Shown here piece after piece: positions 1-7,682 of a stretch of 64,000 nt of DNA (its first letter is position 1; every line of letters starts with the position of its first letter). The stretch covers positions 1 through 64,000 of the forward strand of contig CAKTQR010000008.1 of the NCBI GenBank assembly GCA_934597175.1, read 5' to 3'. The DNA is from an uncultured Oscillospiraceae bacterium. GTDB lineage: Bacteria > Bacillota > Clostridia > Oscillospirales > Oscillospiraceae. The position numbers and the translations under genes are program-made. The notes under the pieces are model-generated. The model was given only the letters and a program-made list of their open reading frames with translations, had not been told where the DNA came from and made no database searches.

Positions 1-4
1 ATTG

Positions 5-38
5 AAAAAGCTCCGAGCCAAACGGCTCGGAGCTTTTT
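5..38 (-). terminator. Intrinsic terminator after the heptad-repeat membrane protein gene
   Basis: A perfect 10-bp stem (GCTCCGAGCC at 10-19 with 24-33) closes a 4-nt loop, with A5 on its left and T5 on its right, so it can act on either strand. It lies ten bases past the stop of the neighbouring minus-strand gene. Confidence 0.85.
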
Positions 39-48
39 CTGATTCTTG

Positions 49-1560
49 TTATTCTGCTACAGTTGCTTCGGCTTTGGCTTTTTTCTTGGCCGAGGCGGCG
101 GCGATGGCGAAGATCACTGCGACGACTGCGAGCAGTATTATCGCAATAAATTGCACTGTGCCGGAGTATGTGCCGTCCTTGAGCGGGTAGGTGTAGCCGT
201 AGTAGCGGGTGCAGGCACCGAAGATGTTGCAGGCGACTGCCAGCACTGCGGTGATGATGCCGAGGGTGGCTGCGCCGCCCTTGCCGGCAAGACCCATGAT
301 GCCTGCGATGAGGCCGAGCAGCGATGCCAGTGCGGTTGCTGCGTACAGGCCAAGGCGCATGTACAGCTCGTGGGTGACATCGGCGACATGTTCGGCAACG
401 GACTCACGGAACGACTTGCACACTACGAGGCACTGGTCAAGATCCAGGTACGGATCGCCGTTGCGCAGGGTGACGACCTTGCCGTCATCGCCCATCTTGT
501 ACCAAGAGAAGTCCTCGCCGAGGCGCTGCTCCGGACCGGGGACTGCCATATCGCCGTTATGGCGGTAAATGGGCTTATTCTTATAGCAGGTCATGGTGTA
601 CTCGTCAACGAGCGCCATGCCGTTTTCAAACTCCTCGAGAGAAGCCTTGCCGTCGGCAAGCTTTGCCGCACCGGCTGCAAGCTCCTTCTCGCCTGCCTTG
701 AGCTTATTTGCGCCTGCGGCAAGCTCCTTCTCGGCGGCCTTGAGCTTCTTCTCGCCTGCGGCAAGCTCCTTCTCGCCTGCTGCCAGCTGAGCCTCGGCGG
801 CCTTGAGCTTTGCTTCGCCCTCGGCTACCTGCTTCTTGCCTGCTTCGAGCGCTGCCAGACCGTCCTCATACTCCTTGAGCTGAGCCTTACCGTCGGCTAC
901 CATCTGCTGCATGTATGCGGGGAAGTCGGTGACATCCTCGGGGATGGTCAGACCGGCCTTCTCGGCGATGGGACGCACCTTGCTGACAAACCATGCCTGA
1001 GCGGAGTCAAAGCCGGGCAGCTTTGCGATAGTGCCGTCACGGAACTGAACATAGGTGTTGAGCAGGGGCATGAGCGGCTCGATCTTTTTGAGCATTGCCT
1101 TGCCCTTGTTGTAAGCTTCGGTGTTTGCGTCGATGAGCTTCTGACCCTCGGCGACCTTCTTCTTGCCGGCCTCGAGATCCTTCTTGCCCTGCTCGTACTG
1201 GGCATAGCCCTCCTCCAGAGCCTTCTTGCCTTCCTTGTAAGCGGCAAGACCCTTTTCGTACTCGCTCTTGCCTGCGTTGTAGGTCTTCTTACCGGCAGCA
1301 AGCTCCTTCTTGCCTGCCGAGTAATCGCTCAGACCCTTTGTATAAGTGCCGATGCCCTCATTGTACGCATCTTCGTTTTCTTTCAAAAGAGCGATGGCAT
1401 CCTCGAGCTGACCGACAACATCAGCTGCCTTGGCATCGTCTTCCTTGTACTTCTTGATGGCCAGACCGTCCTTAACGCCGAGACCGACGGCGACGAGACC
1501 AAACAGGCAGACAAGGATGAGAAGAATGCTCATTACGGTGGTAAACGCTGTTTTCTTCAT
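49..1560 (-). CDS. Membrane protein with xxxLxxG heptad repeats (YhgE-like architecture)
   Basis: The 503-residue product has one N-terminal membrane segment (about 6-28), a long Ala/Lys/Glu-rich helical region and three C-terminal membrane segments (about 405-425, 432-452, 470-490). The middle is full of AxGxxEL-type heptads in two blocks, around 75-125 and 220-300. This is the spaced Leu/Gly heptad pattern seen in YhgE/Pip-like envelope proteins of Firmicutes. The heptads predict an extended coiled coil on the outer face of the membrane. The start is preceded by AAGGGGAAAAGT. It stands alone, with a terminator behind it and a dyad operator (1584-1605) in front. The exact role is unknown; related proteins are linked to export or phage receptor function, which is inference here. 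The ORF on the opposite strand is a shadow. Confidence 0.75.
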   Translation of the reverse strand: MKKTAFTTVMSILLILVCLFGLVAVGLGVKDGLAIKKYKEDDAKAADVVGQLEDAIALLKENEDAYNEGIGTYTKGLSDYSAGKKELAAGKKTYNAGKSEYEKGLAAYKEGKKALEEGYAQYEQGKKDLEAGKKKVAEGQKLIDANTEAYNKGKAMLKKIEPLMPLLNTYVQFRDGTIAKLPGFDSAQAWFVSKVRPIAEKAGLTIPEDVTDFPAYMQQMVADGKAQLKEYEDGLAALEAGKKQVAEGEAKLKAAEAQLAAGEKELAAGEKKLKAAEKELAAGANKLKAGEKELAAGAAKLADGKASLEEFENGMALVDEYTMTCYKNKPIYRHNGDMAVPGPEQRLGEDFSWYKMGDDGKVVTLRNGDPYLDLDQCLVVCKSFRESVAEHVADVTHELYMRLGLYAATALASLLGLIAGIMGLAGKGGAATLGIITAVLAVACNIFGACTRYYGYTYPLKDGTYSGTVQFIAIILLAVVAVIFAIAAASAKKKAKAEATVAE

Positions 1561-1583
1561 ACTTTTCCCCTTAAAAATTTACT

Positions 1584-1605
1584 TAAGTTGGCGTGAGCCA
1601 ACTTA
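1584..1605. promoter_or_regulatory. Perfect 9-bp dyad, candidate operator
   Basis: TAAGTTGGC-GTGA-GCCAACTTA is a perfect inverted repeat 24 bases upstream of the minus-strand membrane protein start. Its core GTTGGC-N4-GCCAAC differs by one base per half-site from the GTTAGC-N4-GCTAAC dyads at 45175, 63065 and 63131, so it may be read by the same or a related repressor. Confidence 0.55.
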
Positions 1606-1714
1606 CTGATGCATATTGTTAATTAATATGCCGTATATTCACATTTTATTAACAAAAGCTCAAATTGTCAATACATTGGACGCATTTTGCCAAATTCGTT
1701 ACAGAAAAGTTTCA

Positions 1715-1743
1715 TTGCATTTTTTGTGCAAATCTGCTAAAAT
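1715..1743 (+). promoter_or_regulatory. Sigma-A-type promoter of the DivIVA-like gene
   Basis: TTGCAT (1715-1720) and TAAAAT (1738-1743) are separated by 17 bases, with an extended TGC before the -10 box. The start codon lies 34 bases downstream. Confidence 0.7.
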
Positions 1744-1777
1744 GATTGCCAAAGTTGTATATACAGGGGGCTTTAAA

Positions 1778-2323
1778 ATGGCTATCACCAGGGAATATCT
1801 TGATTCTATCCGCTTTGATATCGCAAAGCAGAAATATTATAACGCAGGCAAGGTCGACGCAAAGCTTGACGAGCTCAAGCAGGAGGTGCTGACGCTGCTT
1901 GAGGAAAACGCACGGCTGCACAAGGCCGCCGACGATGTCAAGACCGCAAAGGACGAGATCGGCGTTGCGGTCATAAACGCACAGGCGCAGGCAAAGGCCG
2001 CAGTTGAGCAGGCGGAAGCGGAGGCGGCGCTCATAATAAGGAAAGCCAAGGCCGAGGCCGAGACGATGAAGAGCGACGCCAAGACCGAGGCGGACAAAAT
2101 TCTTGCCGACGCAAAGTTCCAGGCGAGCCTGCTTTTAGAGCAGGCCAAGGGCTCTGCCGAAAAGCTCGCCGCACCGGCGCAGCCGAGCTCGGACGGGTTC
2201 TCGCTGCGTCAGCTGGAGGCCATCGACAAGATAAACAAGCAGCTGGACGAGCTGAATGTCACGCACGCAACACAGATATTCCGTCTCAAGCAGGCGCTTA
2301 TGACAATGGCTACCGAGAAATAA
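1778..2323 (+). CDS. DivIVA-like coiled-coil protein
   Basis: The 181-residue, Ala/Lys/Glu-rich product is almost wholly helical. Its first 45 residues (MAITREYLDSIRFDIAKQKY, then a KVDAKLDELK stretch) resemble the N-terminal domain of DivIVA/GpsB-type proteins, which bind curved membrane at the poles and septum. Residues about 60-130 form a long coiled coil and the last 40 residues hold a second short helix pair. I chose the ATG after AGGGGGCTTTAAA; an upstream in-frame ATG adds 54 residues that would overlap the promoter. The gene is monocistronic, with its own promoter and terminator. Family assignment is by pattern only. A general coiled-coil scaffold is the alternative. Confidence 0.65.
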   Translation: MAITREYLDSIRFDIAKQKYYNAGKVDAKLDELKQEVLTLLEENARLHKAADDVKTAKDEIGVAVINAQAQAKAAVEQAEAEAALIIRKAKAEAETMKSDAKTEADKILADAKFQASLLLEQAKGSAEKLAAPAQPSSDGFSLRQLEAIDKINKQLDELNVTHATQIFRLKQALMTMATEK

Positions 2324-2325
2324 GC

Positions 2326-2352
2326 AAAAGGCAGGATGAAATCCTGCCTTTT
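2326..2352 (+). terminator. Intrinsic terminator after the DivIVA-like gene
   Basis: AAAAGGCAGGA (2326-2336) pairs with TCCTGCCTTTT (2342-2352) around a 5-nt loop, followed by more pyrimidine/T-rich sequence. Confidence 0.8.
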
Positions 2353-2400
2353 CAATTTAATTTTAATGTTTACGGCGTACTCTCACGCTGAGGTGATATC

Positions 2401-3084
2401 ATGAGACTTCTTTTGGTCGAGGACGAAAAGAGAATGGCGCAGGCGCTGTGTGAGCTGCTGCGGCAAGAGGGCTACGAGGTCGACTGGTTTGATGACGGAG
2501 CGGACGGGCTCGAAGCCTGCGAAACGGGCGTTTACGACATTATAATACTCGATGTGATGCTCCCGAGCCTAAATGGCTTCGAGATAGCGCACTGCGCCCG
2601 CAAAAAGGGCATCACCGCACCGATACTCATGCTCACTGCCAAGGCCGAGCTTGACGACAAGGTCACGGGGCTTGACAGCGGAGCTGACGACTACCTCACA
2701 AAGCCGTTCATGACAAAGGAGCTGCTGGCAAGACTCCGTGCGCTGGGGCGTCGCTCACTCGGCACGCCGGACGGCAGGCTCGCTTTCGGCGACATTGCGC
2801 TGGACACCGCTTCCCTAACCCTCAGCTGCACGGCAAACGGACAGAGCGTGCGGCTCGGTGAAAAGGAGTTTCGCATCATGGAATACCTCATGTCAAACGC
2901 CGGACACATCCTCACCCGTGAGATGTTGGCGGTGAAGATCTGGGGCTTTGAAAGCGGTGCAGAATATAATAATGTAGAGGTGTACATGTCCTTCACCCGC
3001 AAAAAGCTTGCATTCATAGGCGCAAGGACGGAGATCAAGGCCGTGCGTGGTGTGGGGTATGAGCTGAGGTATGACGATGTTTAA
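2401..3084 (+). CDS. OmpR/PhoB-family response regulator
   Basis: The 227-residue protein has a receiver domain at about 1-115 with the acidic pocket E7/D8, phosphoacceptor D51, T79 and K101 in place. A winged-helix DNA-binding domain follows at about 130-225, with the usual GEKEFRIMEYLM and VRGVGYEL blocks. The family activates or represses transcription when phosphorylated by its partner kinase. The start follows GAGGTGATATC. Its last 14 bases overlap the histidine kinase gene, so the two are translationally coupled. The pair lies just upstream of the VTC/DUF4956/CotH genes on the same strand, which makes that trio the likeliest target, an inference from position. Confidence 0.93.
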   Translation: MRLLLVEDEKRMAQALCELLRQEGYEVDWFDDGADGLEACETGVYDIIILDVMLPSLNGFEIAHCARKKGITAPILMLTAKAELDDKVTGLDSGADDYLTKPFMTKELLARLRALGRRSLGTPDGRLAFGDIALDTASLTLSCTANGQSVRLGEKEFRIMEYLMSNAGHILTREMLAVKIWGFESGAEYNNVEVYMSFTRKKLAFIGARTEIKAVRGVGYELRYDDV

Positions 3085-4318
3085 ACGGTCAAGAAAGAAA
3101 ATCGTCGCCGCCATCATGGCGATACTCGTGGTGCTGTGGGTCTCCACGCTCGGGGTCATCTACGCTTCGAGCTATCTCGACATGTCCCGACACAACCGCC
3201 AGATGCTCAAGGCGCACTCGGACATGTATGTGCTTGCGCACACTGCGCCCGAGACGCACCTGCCCACGAGCGACAAGCCCAAGGGCGATAAGCCCGGCTT
3301 TGCCGACGAGCCGATGTTCCGGCTTTCTAATTTCTACACGGTCGCCGTGGACGCAGGCGGCGAGGTGCTCGAAACGATAAACGAGCCGCCGACGGTGCAC
3401 ACGAACGCCGAGCTTGAGGAGCTGGCGGCGCAGATAGTCGCCGACGGCGGGGACTACGGCACGCAGGGCAGCTTAGCATATTACCGTGCCGACAAGGACG
3501 GCTACACGCTCGTAACCTTCATGGACAACACCGTGATAAACCAAAACGCCGAGACGCTGCTGCGCTACACGCTCATTTTCGGTGCGGCGGCGATAGTCGT
3601 GTTCTTCTTCCTGTCGGTGTACATCGCACGGCGCATCGTGCGCCCGCTCGAAGAAAGTTACGAGAAGCAAAAGCGCTTTATCTCCGACGCCGGGCACGAG
3701 CTGAAAACGCCGGTCTCGGTCGTGAGCGCAAACGCCGAGCTGCTTGCCCGGGAGATAGGCGACAATCAGTGGCTTGCGAATATACGCTACGAAAACGAGC
3801 GCATGGGCGACTTGGTCACGCAGCTTCTGGAGCTTGCGAGGACCGAAAACGCCGCCATGCTGACCGAGCGGGTCGACCTCAGCCGCCTTGCCGCAGGCGA
3901 GACCCTGCCGTTTGAAAGCGTGGCGTTTGAAAAGGGGCTCAGCCTCGAAAGCGCAATCACGCCCGACATTTTTGTCGAGGGCGACGGCGGCAAATTAAAA
4001 CAGCTGGTGTCGATACTTCTCGACAACGCTATAAGCCACGCCGAGGGCGGCACGGTGAAAATTGCGCTTTCAAAAGAGCGCAGCCACGCCGTGTTGTCGG
4101 TCGTGAACGAGGGCAAGGCGCTTTCTGATTCGCAGCGTGAGCACCTGTTCGACCGCTTTTACCGCATCGACGAGGCTCGCCCCGCCGACGCCGGGCACTA
4201 CGGGCTCGGGCTTGCGATAGCAAAGGCTATCTGCGATGCCCACAAGGGACACATCGAGGTCAGCTGCCGGGACGGACTTGTGGAGTTCAGTGTGACGCTG
4301 CCGACAATTGTGCGTTAA
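3071..4318 (+). CDS. Sensor histidine kinase, partner of the preceding response regulator
   Basis: The 415-residue membrane kinase has transmembrane segments at about 11-31 and 162-183, which bracket an extracytoplasmic sensor of about 130 residues. A HisKA dimerisation domain follows with the phosphoacceptor His209 in the context SDAGHELKTPVS. The C-terminal HATPase_c domain has the N box (LLDNAISH) and a GHYGLGLAIAKAI glycine-rich lid. It starts inside the regulator gene. The sensor region carries Pro/Asp/Lys-rich stretches and no domain I recognise, so the signal is unknown. Confidence 0.92.
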   Translation: MTMFKRSRKKIVAAIMAILVVLWVSTLGVIYASSYLDMSRHNRQMLKAHSDMYVLAHTAPETHLPTSDKPKGDKPGFADEPMFRLSNFYTVAVDAGGEVLETINEPPTVHTNAELEELAAQIVADGGDYGTQGSLAYYRADKDGYTLVTFMDNTVINQNAETLLRYTLIFGAAAIVVFFFLSVYIARRIVRPLEESYEKQKRFISDAGHELKTPVSVVSANAELLAREIGDNQWLANIRYENERMGDLVTQLLELARTENAAMLTERVDLSRLAAGETLPFESVAFEKGLSLESAITPDIFVEGDGGKLKQLVSILLDNAISHAEGGTVKIALSKERSHAVLSVVNEGKALSDSQREHLFDRFYRIDEARPADAGHYGLGLAIAKAICDAHKGHIEVSCRDGLVEFSVTLPTIVR

Positions 4319-4337
4319 GCGAATACAATTAAATCAT

Positions 4338-4440
4338 TTGACGGAGATTATTTGCGTTTAGGCAAGGCGGCGTCTGAAGGGAATACCAAGGTGTATTTCC
4401 AAGGGCGGCAACGCAGCATAAACGCAAATAGGCCCGTCAA
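4338..4440. repeat. H element, short palindromic form (copy H1)
   Basis: A ~103-bp imperfect palindrome. TTGACGG (4338-4344) pairs with the CCGTCAA at the right end, and TATTTGCGTTTA (4349-4360) pairs perfectly with TAAACGCAAATA (4419-4430). Inside is a smaller GGGAATAC / GTATTTCC hairpin. Copy H2 at 38499-38601 keeps the same stems with different bases. It fills the gap between the kinase gene and the VTC gene. Confidence 0.7.
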
Positions 4441-4459
4441 CTTCAATAAAACTTAAATA

Positions 4460-4499
4460 AACCTCCTGTATTATGTGCGCATAGTACAGGAGGTTTTTT
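4460..4499 (+). terminator. Terminator-like hairpin whose 3' arm is the VTC gene ribosome binding site
   Basis: AACCTCCTGTA (4460-4470) pairs perfectly with TACAGGAGGTT (4485-4495), followed by a run of six T (4494-4499). The 3' arm contains AGGAGG (4488-4493), nine bases from the ATG at 4503. The same bases can therefore end transcription from the kinase gene or, if open, serve as the Shine-Dalgarno for VTC. The closed hairpin would hide that site. Confidence 0.75.
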
Positions 4500-4502
4500 G
4501 TT

Positions 4503-5171
4503 ATGAAATACCGACATGAGCTCAAGCACGAGATAAGCCAAATCGAGCTTCTGACGCTCCGAACACGGCTCAGGGCGGTGGCATCGCCCGACCGGCACGC
4601 CGTCGGCGGCAGATATGTCATCGACAGCCTGTATTTCGACACCGCTGCCGACAAGGCGCTCAGAGAAAAGCTCGACGGCGTGAATGTGCGTGAAAAGTTC
4701 CGCATCCGCTTTTATAACGGCGACAGATCCTTTATCCGCCTTGAAAAGAAAAGCAAGGTCAACGGCCTGTGCGCAAAGGAAAGCGCACCGATGACCGCCG
4801 AGCAGGTGCAGGCGCTCCTTGACGGCGACATTGCATGGATGGCGCAGAGCGATGAGGCGCTTATCCGTGAGCTGTACGCCAAGATGCGCTCGGGGCTCAT
4901 GCCCAAGGCGATAGTCAGCTACACGAGAGAGCCGTTCGTGTTCCCGGCGGGCAATGTGCGGGTCACGCTCGACTACGACATCCGCTCGAGCCTTGACTGC
5001 AAAAGCTTTCTCGACCCTAAGCGCATCAGCCTGCCCGCCGGTGGGGACAGCATCGTCCTCGAGGTCAAGTGGGACGAATTCCTGCCCGATGTTATCCGTG
5101 ACGCCGTGCAGCTGCCGGACTGCCGCAGCACCGCATTTTCAAAATACGCCGTATCGAGAATCTACGGCTGA
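4503..5171 (+). CDS. VTC-domain protein (polyphosphate-polymerase-like)
   Basis: The 222-residue protein begins MKYRHELKHEIS and has the basic/acidic pattern of the VTC tunnel domain: YVIDSLYFDT, then KFRIRFYNG, FIRLEKKSK, and a late LEVKWDEFLP segment. In VTC proteins these lysine/arginine and glutamate residues line a tunnel that builds or binds polyphosphate from ATP. The length fits bacterial stand-alone VTC domains. It is followed 14 bases later by the DUF4956 gene and then CotH, a trio often seen together in Firmicutes and Actinobacteria. Expression may be limited by the hairpin that contains its ribosome binding site. Polyphosphate synthesis is inferred from the family, not shown. Confidence 0.85.
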   Translation: MKYRHELKHEISQIELLTLRTRLRAVASPDRHAVGGRYVIDSLYFDTAADKALREKLDGVNVREKFRIRFYNGDRSFIRLEKKSKVNGLCAKESAPMTAEQVQALLDGDIAWMAQSDEALIRELYAKMRSGLMPKAIVSYTREPFVFPAGNVRVTLDYDIRSSLDCKSFLDPKRISLPAGGDSIVLEVKWDEFLPDVIRDAVQLPDCRSTAFSKYAVSRIYG

Positions 5172-5185
5172 GGAGGACTAAAATT

Positions 5186-5857
5186 ATGACATTCAACGAC
5201 ATTTTCAAATCAAGCTTTCTTGAAAACATCACGAGCGTGAGCATCCTCGACATGGCGCTGGCCCTCGTGCTCGCCTTCGGGCTGGGCCTGTTCATCTTCT
5301 TCGTGTACAAAAAGACCTATCAGGGCGTCATGTACTCATCCAGCTTCGGCACAACGCTCATTGCGCTGACGATGATAACCACCGTTGTCATCCTCGCCGT
5401 GACCTCGAATGTGGTGCTGTCGCTCGGCATGGTCGGCGCACTGTCCATCGTGCGTTTCCGCACGGCGATAAAGGAGCCTCTGGACATCGCATTTTTGTTC
5501 TGGTCTATCGCCGTCGGCATCGTGCTCGCAGCGGGCATGATCCCGCTGGCTGTCATCGGCAGCGTGGTCATCGGGCTTATCCTACTCGTATTCGTTAACC
5601 GCAAGCCCCACTGCAATCCCTACATCGCAGTCCTCTCCTGCACCGACACCGAGGCGGAAAAAGCGGCGGTCGAGTACCTGCAAAGCAAGACCGAAAAGTG
5701 CGTCGTCAAGTCCAAGACCGCATCCAAGGGCGCAGTCGAATTAAACCTCGATGTCCGCCTCAAGGACGACAGCACCGATTTTATAAACGAGCTCGCCGAC
5801 ATGCAGGGCGTCACCAGCGCCGTCTTGGTCAGCTACAACGGCGAGTACATGGGATGA
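5186..5857 (+). CDS. DUF4956 membrane protein
   Basis: The 223-residue protein has four membrane segments in its first ~145 residues, with the conserved GMVGALSIVRFRTAIKEP stretch between them, then a soluble C-terminal domain of about 75 residues. This is the DUF4956 pattern, which usually sits beside VTC-domain and CotH genes. The ribosome binding site is GAGGAGGACTAAAATT. It starts 14 bases after VTC and ends 4 bases before CotH, so one mRNA is expected. Its biochemical role is not known; a membrane partner for the VTC enzyme is a reasonable guess. Confidence 0.85.
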   Translation: MTFNDIFKSSFLENITSVSILDMALALVLAFGLGLFIFFVYKKTYQGVMYSSSFGTTLIALTMITTVVILAVTSNVVLSLGMVGALSIVRFRTAIKEPLDIAFLFWSIAVGIVLAAGMIPLAVIGSVVIGLILLVFVNRKPHCNPYIAVLSCTDTEAEKAAVEYLQSKTEKCVVKSKTASKGAVELNLDVRLKDDSTDFINELADMQGVTSAVLVSYNGEYMG

Positions 5858-5861
5858 TACT

Positions 5862-7649
5862 ATGTCTACGCACAAAAATTTCGACAAAATTTGCGCCGTC
5901 GTGCTCGTCGTGGTGCTCCTGCTCACGGGCGTGTGCATGGCGTTCGGCGCAAGCTCCGGCAGCGGCGGCACGGTCATGGGTTACGAGGATAAGCTTTTCG
6001 ATACCTCCTCGGTGCACACCATAAACATCGTCATGGACGACTGGAACGAGTTTATCTCAAACGCCGAGAGCGAGGAGTATTACACCTGCACGCTCGAAAT
6101 TGACGGCGAGACCTACAAAAATGTCGCCATCCGGGGCAAGGGCAACACCTCGCTGACCAAGGTCGCCTCCTACGGCAACGACCGCTACAGCTTCAAGGTC
6201 GAGTTTGACCGCTACGACAGCTCCGTGACCTACCACGGGCTTGACAAGCTCTGCCTTAACAACATCATCCAGGACAACACCTACATGAAGGATTACCTCT
6301 GCTATCGGCTCATGGCGGAGATGGGCGTGGCCTCGCCGCTGTGCAGCTATGTGTATGTGTCCGTCAACGGCTCGGACTGGGGGCTGTATCTCGCAGTCGA
6401 GGGTATCGAGGAGAGCTTTCTCCAGCGCAACTACGGCAGCGACTACGGCGAGCTGTATAAGCCCGACAGCCAGAGCATGGGCGGCGGCCGCGGAAACGGC
6501 AAGGGCTTCGACATGGACGACTTCGACCCCGCCGAGGACGCAGGCGACAATGCAAATCCCGGCGGTCAGGGCGGCGGCAAGGACAGCATGAACAGCAGCG
6601 ACGATACGCTGCTAAAGTACATTGACGACGACCCCGACAGCTACTCGAACATCTTCGACAACGCCAAGACCGATGTGTCGAGTTCCGACAAAAAGCGGCT
6701 CATTGCCGCCCTGAAAACGCTCTCGGGCGACGAGCCGGAGCAGGCCGTCGATGTCGACGCCGTAATTCGCTACTTCGTTGTGCACAACTTCGTGCTCAAT
6801 TTCGACAGCTACACGGGCTCCATGATCCACAACTATTATTTGTACGAGTCCGACGGTCAAATGCAGATGATCCCGTGGGACTACAACCTCGCCTTCGGCG
6901 GCTTCCAGTCGACCGGCAGCGCAACGAGCCTCGTAAACTACCCCATCGATGACCCCGTCTCCGGCGGCAGTATCGACGACCGCCCCATGCTGGCGTGGAT
7001 ATTCCAAAGCGAGGAGTACACCCAGCTGTACCATCAGTATTTTGCCGAGCTTATCTCCACGGTGTTCGACAGCGGCGACTTTGCGCAGGAGTTTGACTCT
7101 GTCGTGCAGATGATATCGCCGTATGTCGAGTCTGACCCCACGAAGTTCTGCACCTACGGGGAGTTTACGACCGGCGCAGAAGCTCTGCGTGAGTTCTGCC
7201 TGCTGCGTGCCGAGAGCATCTCCGGTCAGCTCGACGGCTCTATCGGCTCGACGAGCGATGCGCAGGAGCAGTCGACCCTCGTCGACGCATCCTCGCTGCA
7301 AATTTCCGACATGGGCACAATGGGCAACGACGCAGGCGGTGGCGGAGCGGGCGGCGACGCACCGCAGATGCCCGACAACAATGGCGATAACGCCCCACCC
7401 GACCTCCCGACCGGCGGCTTCGACGGTAATTTTGACGGCACACCGCCCACGAGACCCGACGGCAACTTCCCCGACGGCAACGGCAACGGCGGCGCACCCA
7501 ACGGCAATGGAGATAAAGGCAGCGGAGCACCCGACGGCGGTAACACATCAACCACCGTCAGCACCTCGACCCTCATCCTCTCCGCCGCCAGCGCACTGAT
7601 TCTAATAATCGGCCTTGTAATAGCCGCCCTCTACAAACGCAGTAAATAA
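5862..7649 (+). CDS. CotH-family secreted/anchored protein
   Basis: The 595-residue protein has an N-terminal membrane/signal segment (about 7-26), then a CotH domain of about 400 residues. Family blocks present are KGNTSL, a LCLNNI...DNTYMKDYLCYRL region, SVNGSDWGLYLAVEGIEESF and IPWDYNLAFGGF. CotH proteins are atypical protein kinases of the spore coat and are also found on the surface of non-sporing cells. About 120 residues rich in Gly/Asp/Asn/Pro follow, then a C-terminal membrane helix (about 566-590) with a KRSK tail. A second Gly-rich insert lies near residues 205-245. It is the last gene of the VTC operon and ends at a strong terminator. Kinase activity is inferred from the family. 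Confidence 0.85.
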   Translation: MSTHKNFDKICAVVLVVVLLLTGVCMAFGASSGSGGTVMGYEDKLFDTSSVHTINIVMDDWNEFISNAESEEYYTCTLEIDGETYKNVAIRGKGNTSLTKVASYGNDRYSFKVEFDRYDSSVTYHGLDKLCLNNIIQDNTYMKDYLCYRLMAEMGVASPLCSYVYVSVNGSDWGLYLAVEGIEESFLQRNYGSDYGELYKPDSQSMGGGRGNGKGFDMDDFDPAEDAGDNANPGGQGGGKDSMNSSDDTLLKYIDDDPDSYSNIFDNAKTDVSSSDKKRLIAALKTLSGDEPEQAVDVDAVIRYFVVHNFVLNFDSYTGSMIHNYYLYESDGQMQMIPWDYNLAFGGFQSTGSATSLVNYPIDDPVSGGSIDDRPMLAWIFQSEEYTQLYHQYFAELISTVFDSGDFAQEFDSVVQMISPYVESDPTKFCTYGEFTTGAEALREFCLLRAESISGQLDGSIGSTSDAQEQSTLVDASSLQISDMGTMGNDAGGGGAGGDAPQMPDNNGDNAPPDLPTGGFDGNFDGTPPTRPDGNFPDGNGNGGAPNGNGDKGSGAPDGGNTSTTVSTSTLILSAASALILIIGLVIAALYKRSK

Positions 7650-7681
7650 AAAATGTGCATCCGCCTGGATGCACATTTTTT
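7648..7681 (+). terminator. Strong intrinsic terminator after the CotH gene
   Basis: AAATGTGCATCC (7651-7662) and GGATGCACATTT (7667-7678) form a perfect 12-bp stem, flanked by an A-run and six T, with a GCCT loop. Confidence 0.9.
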
Positions 7682-7682
7682 G

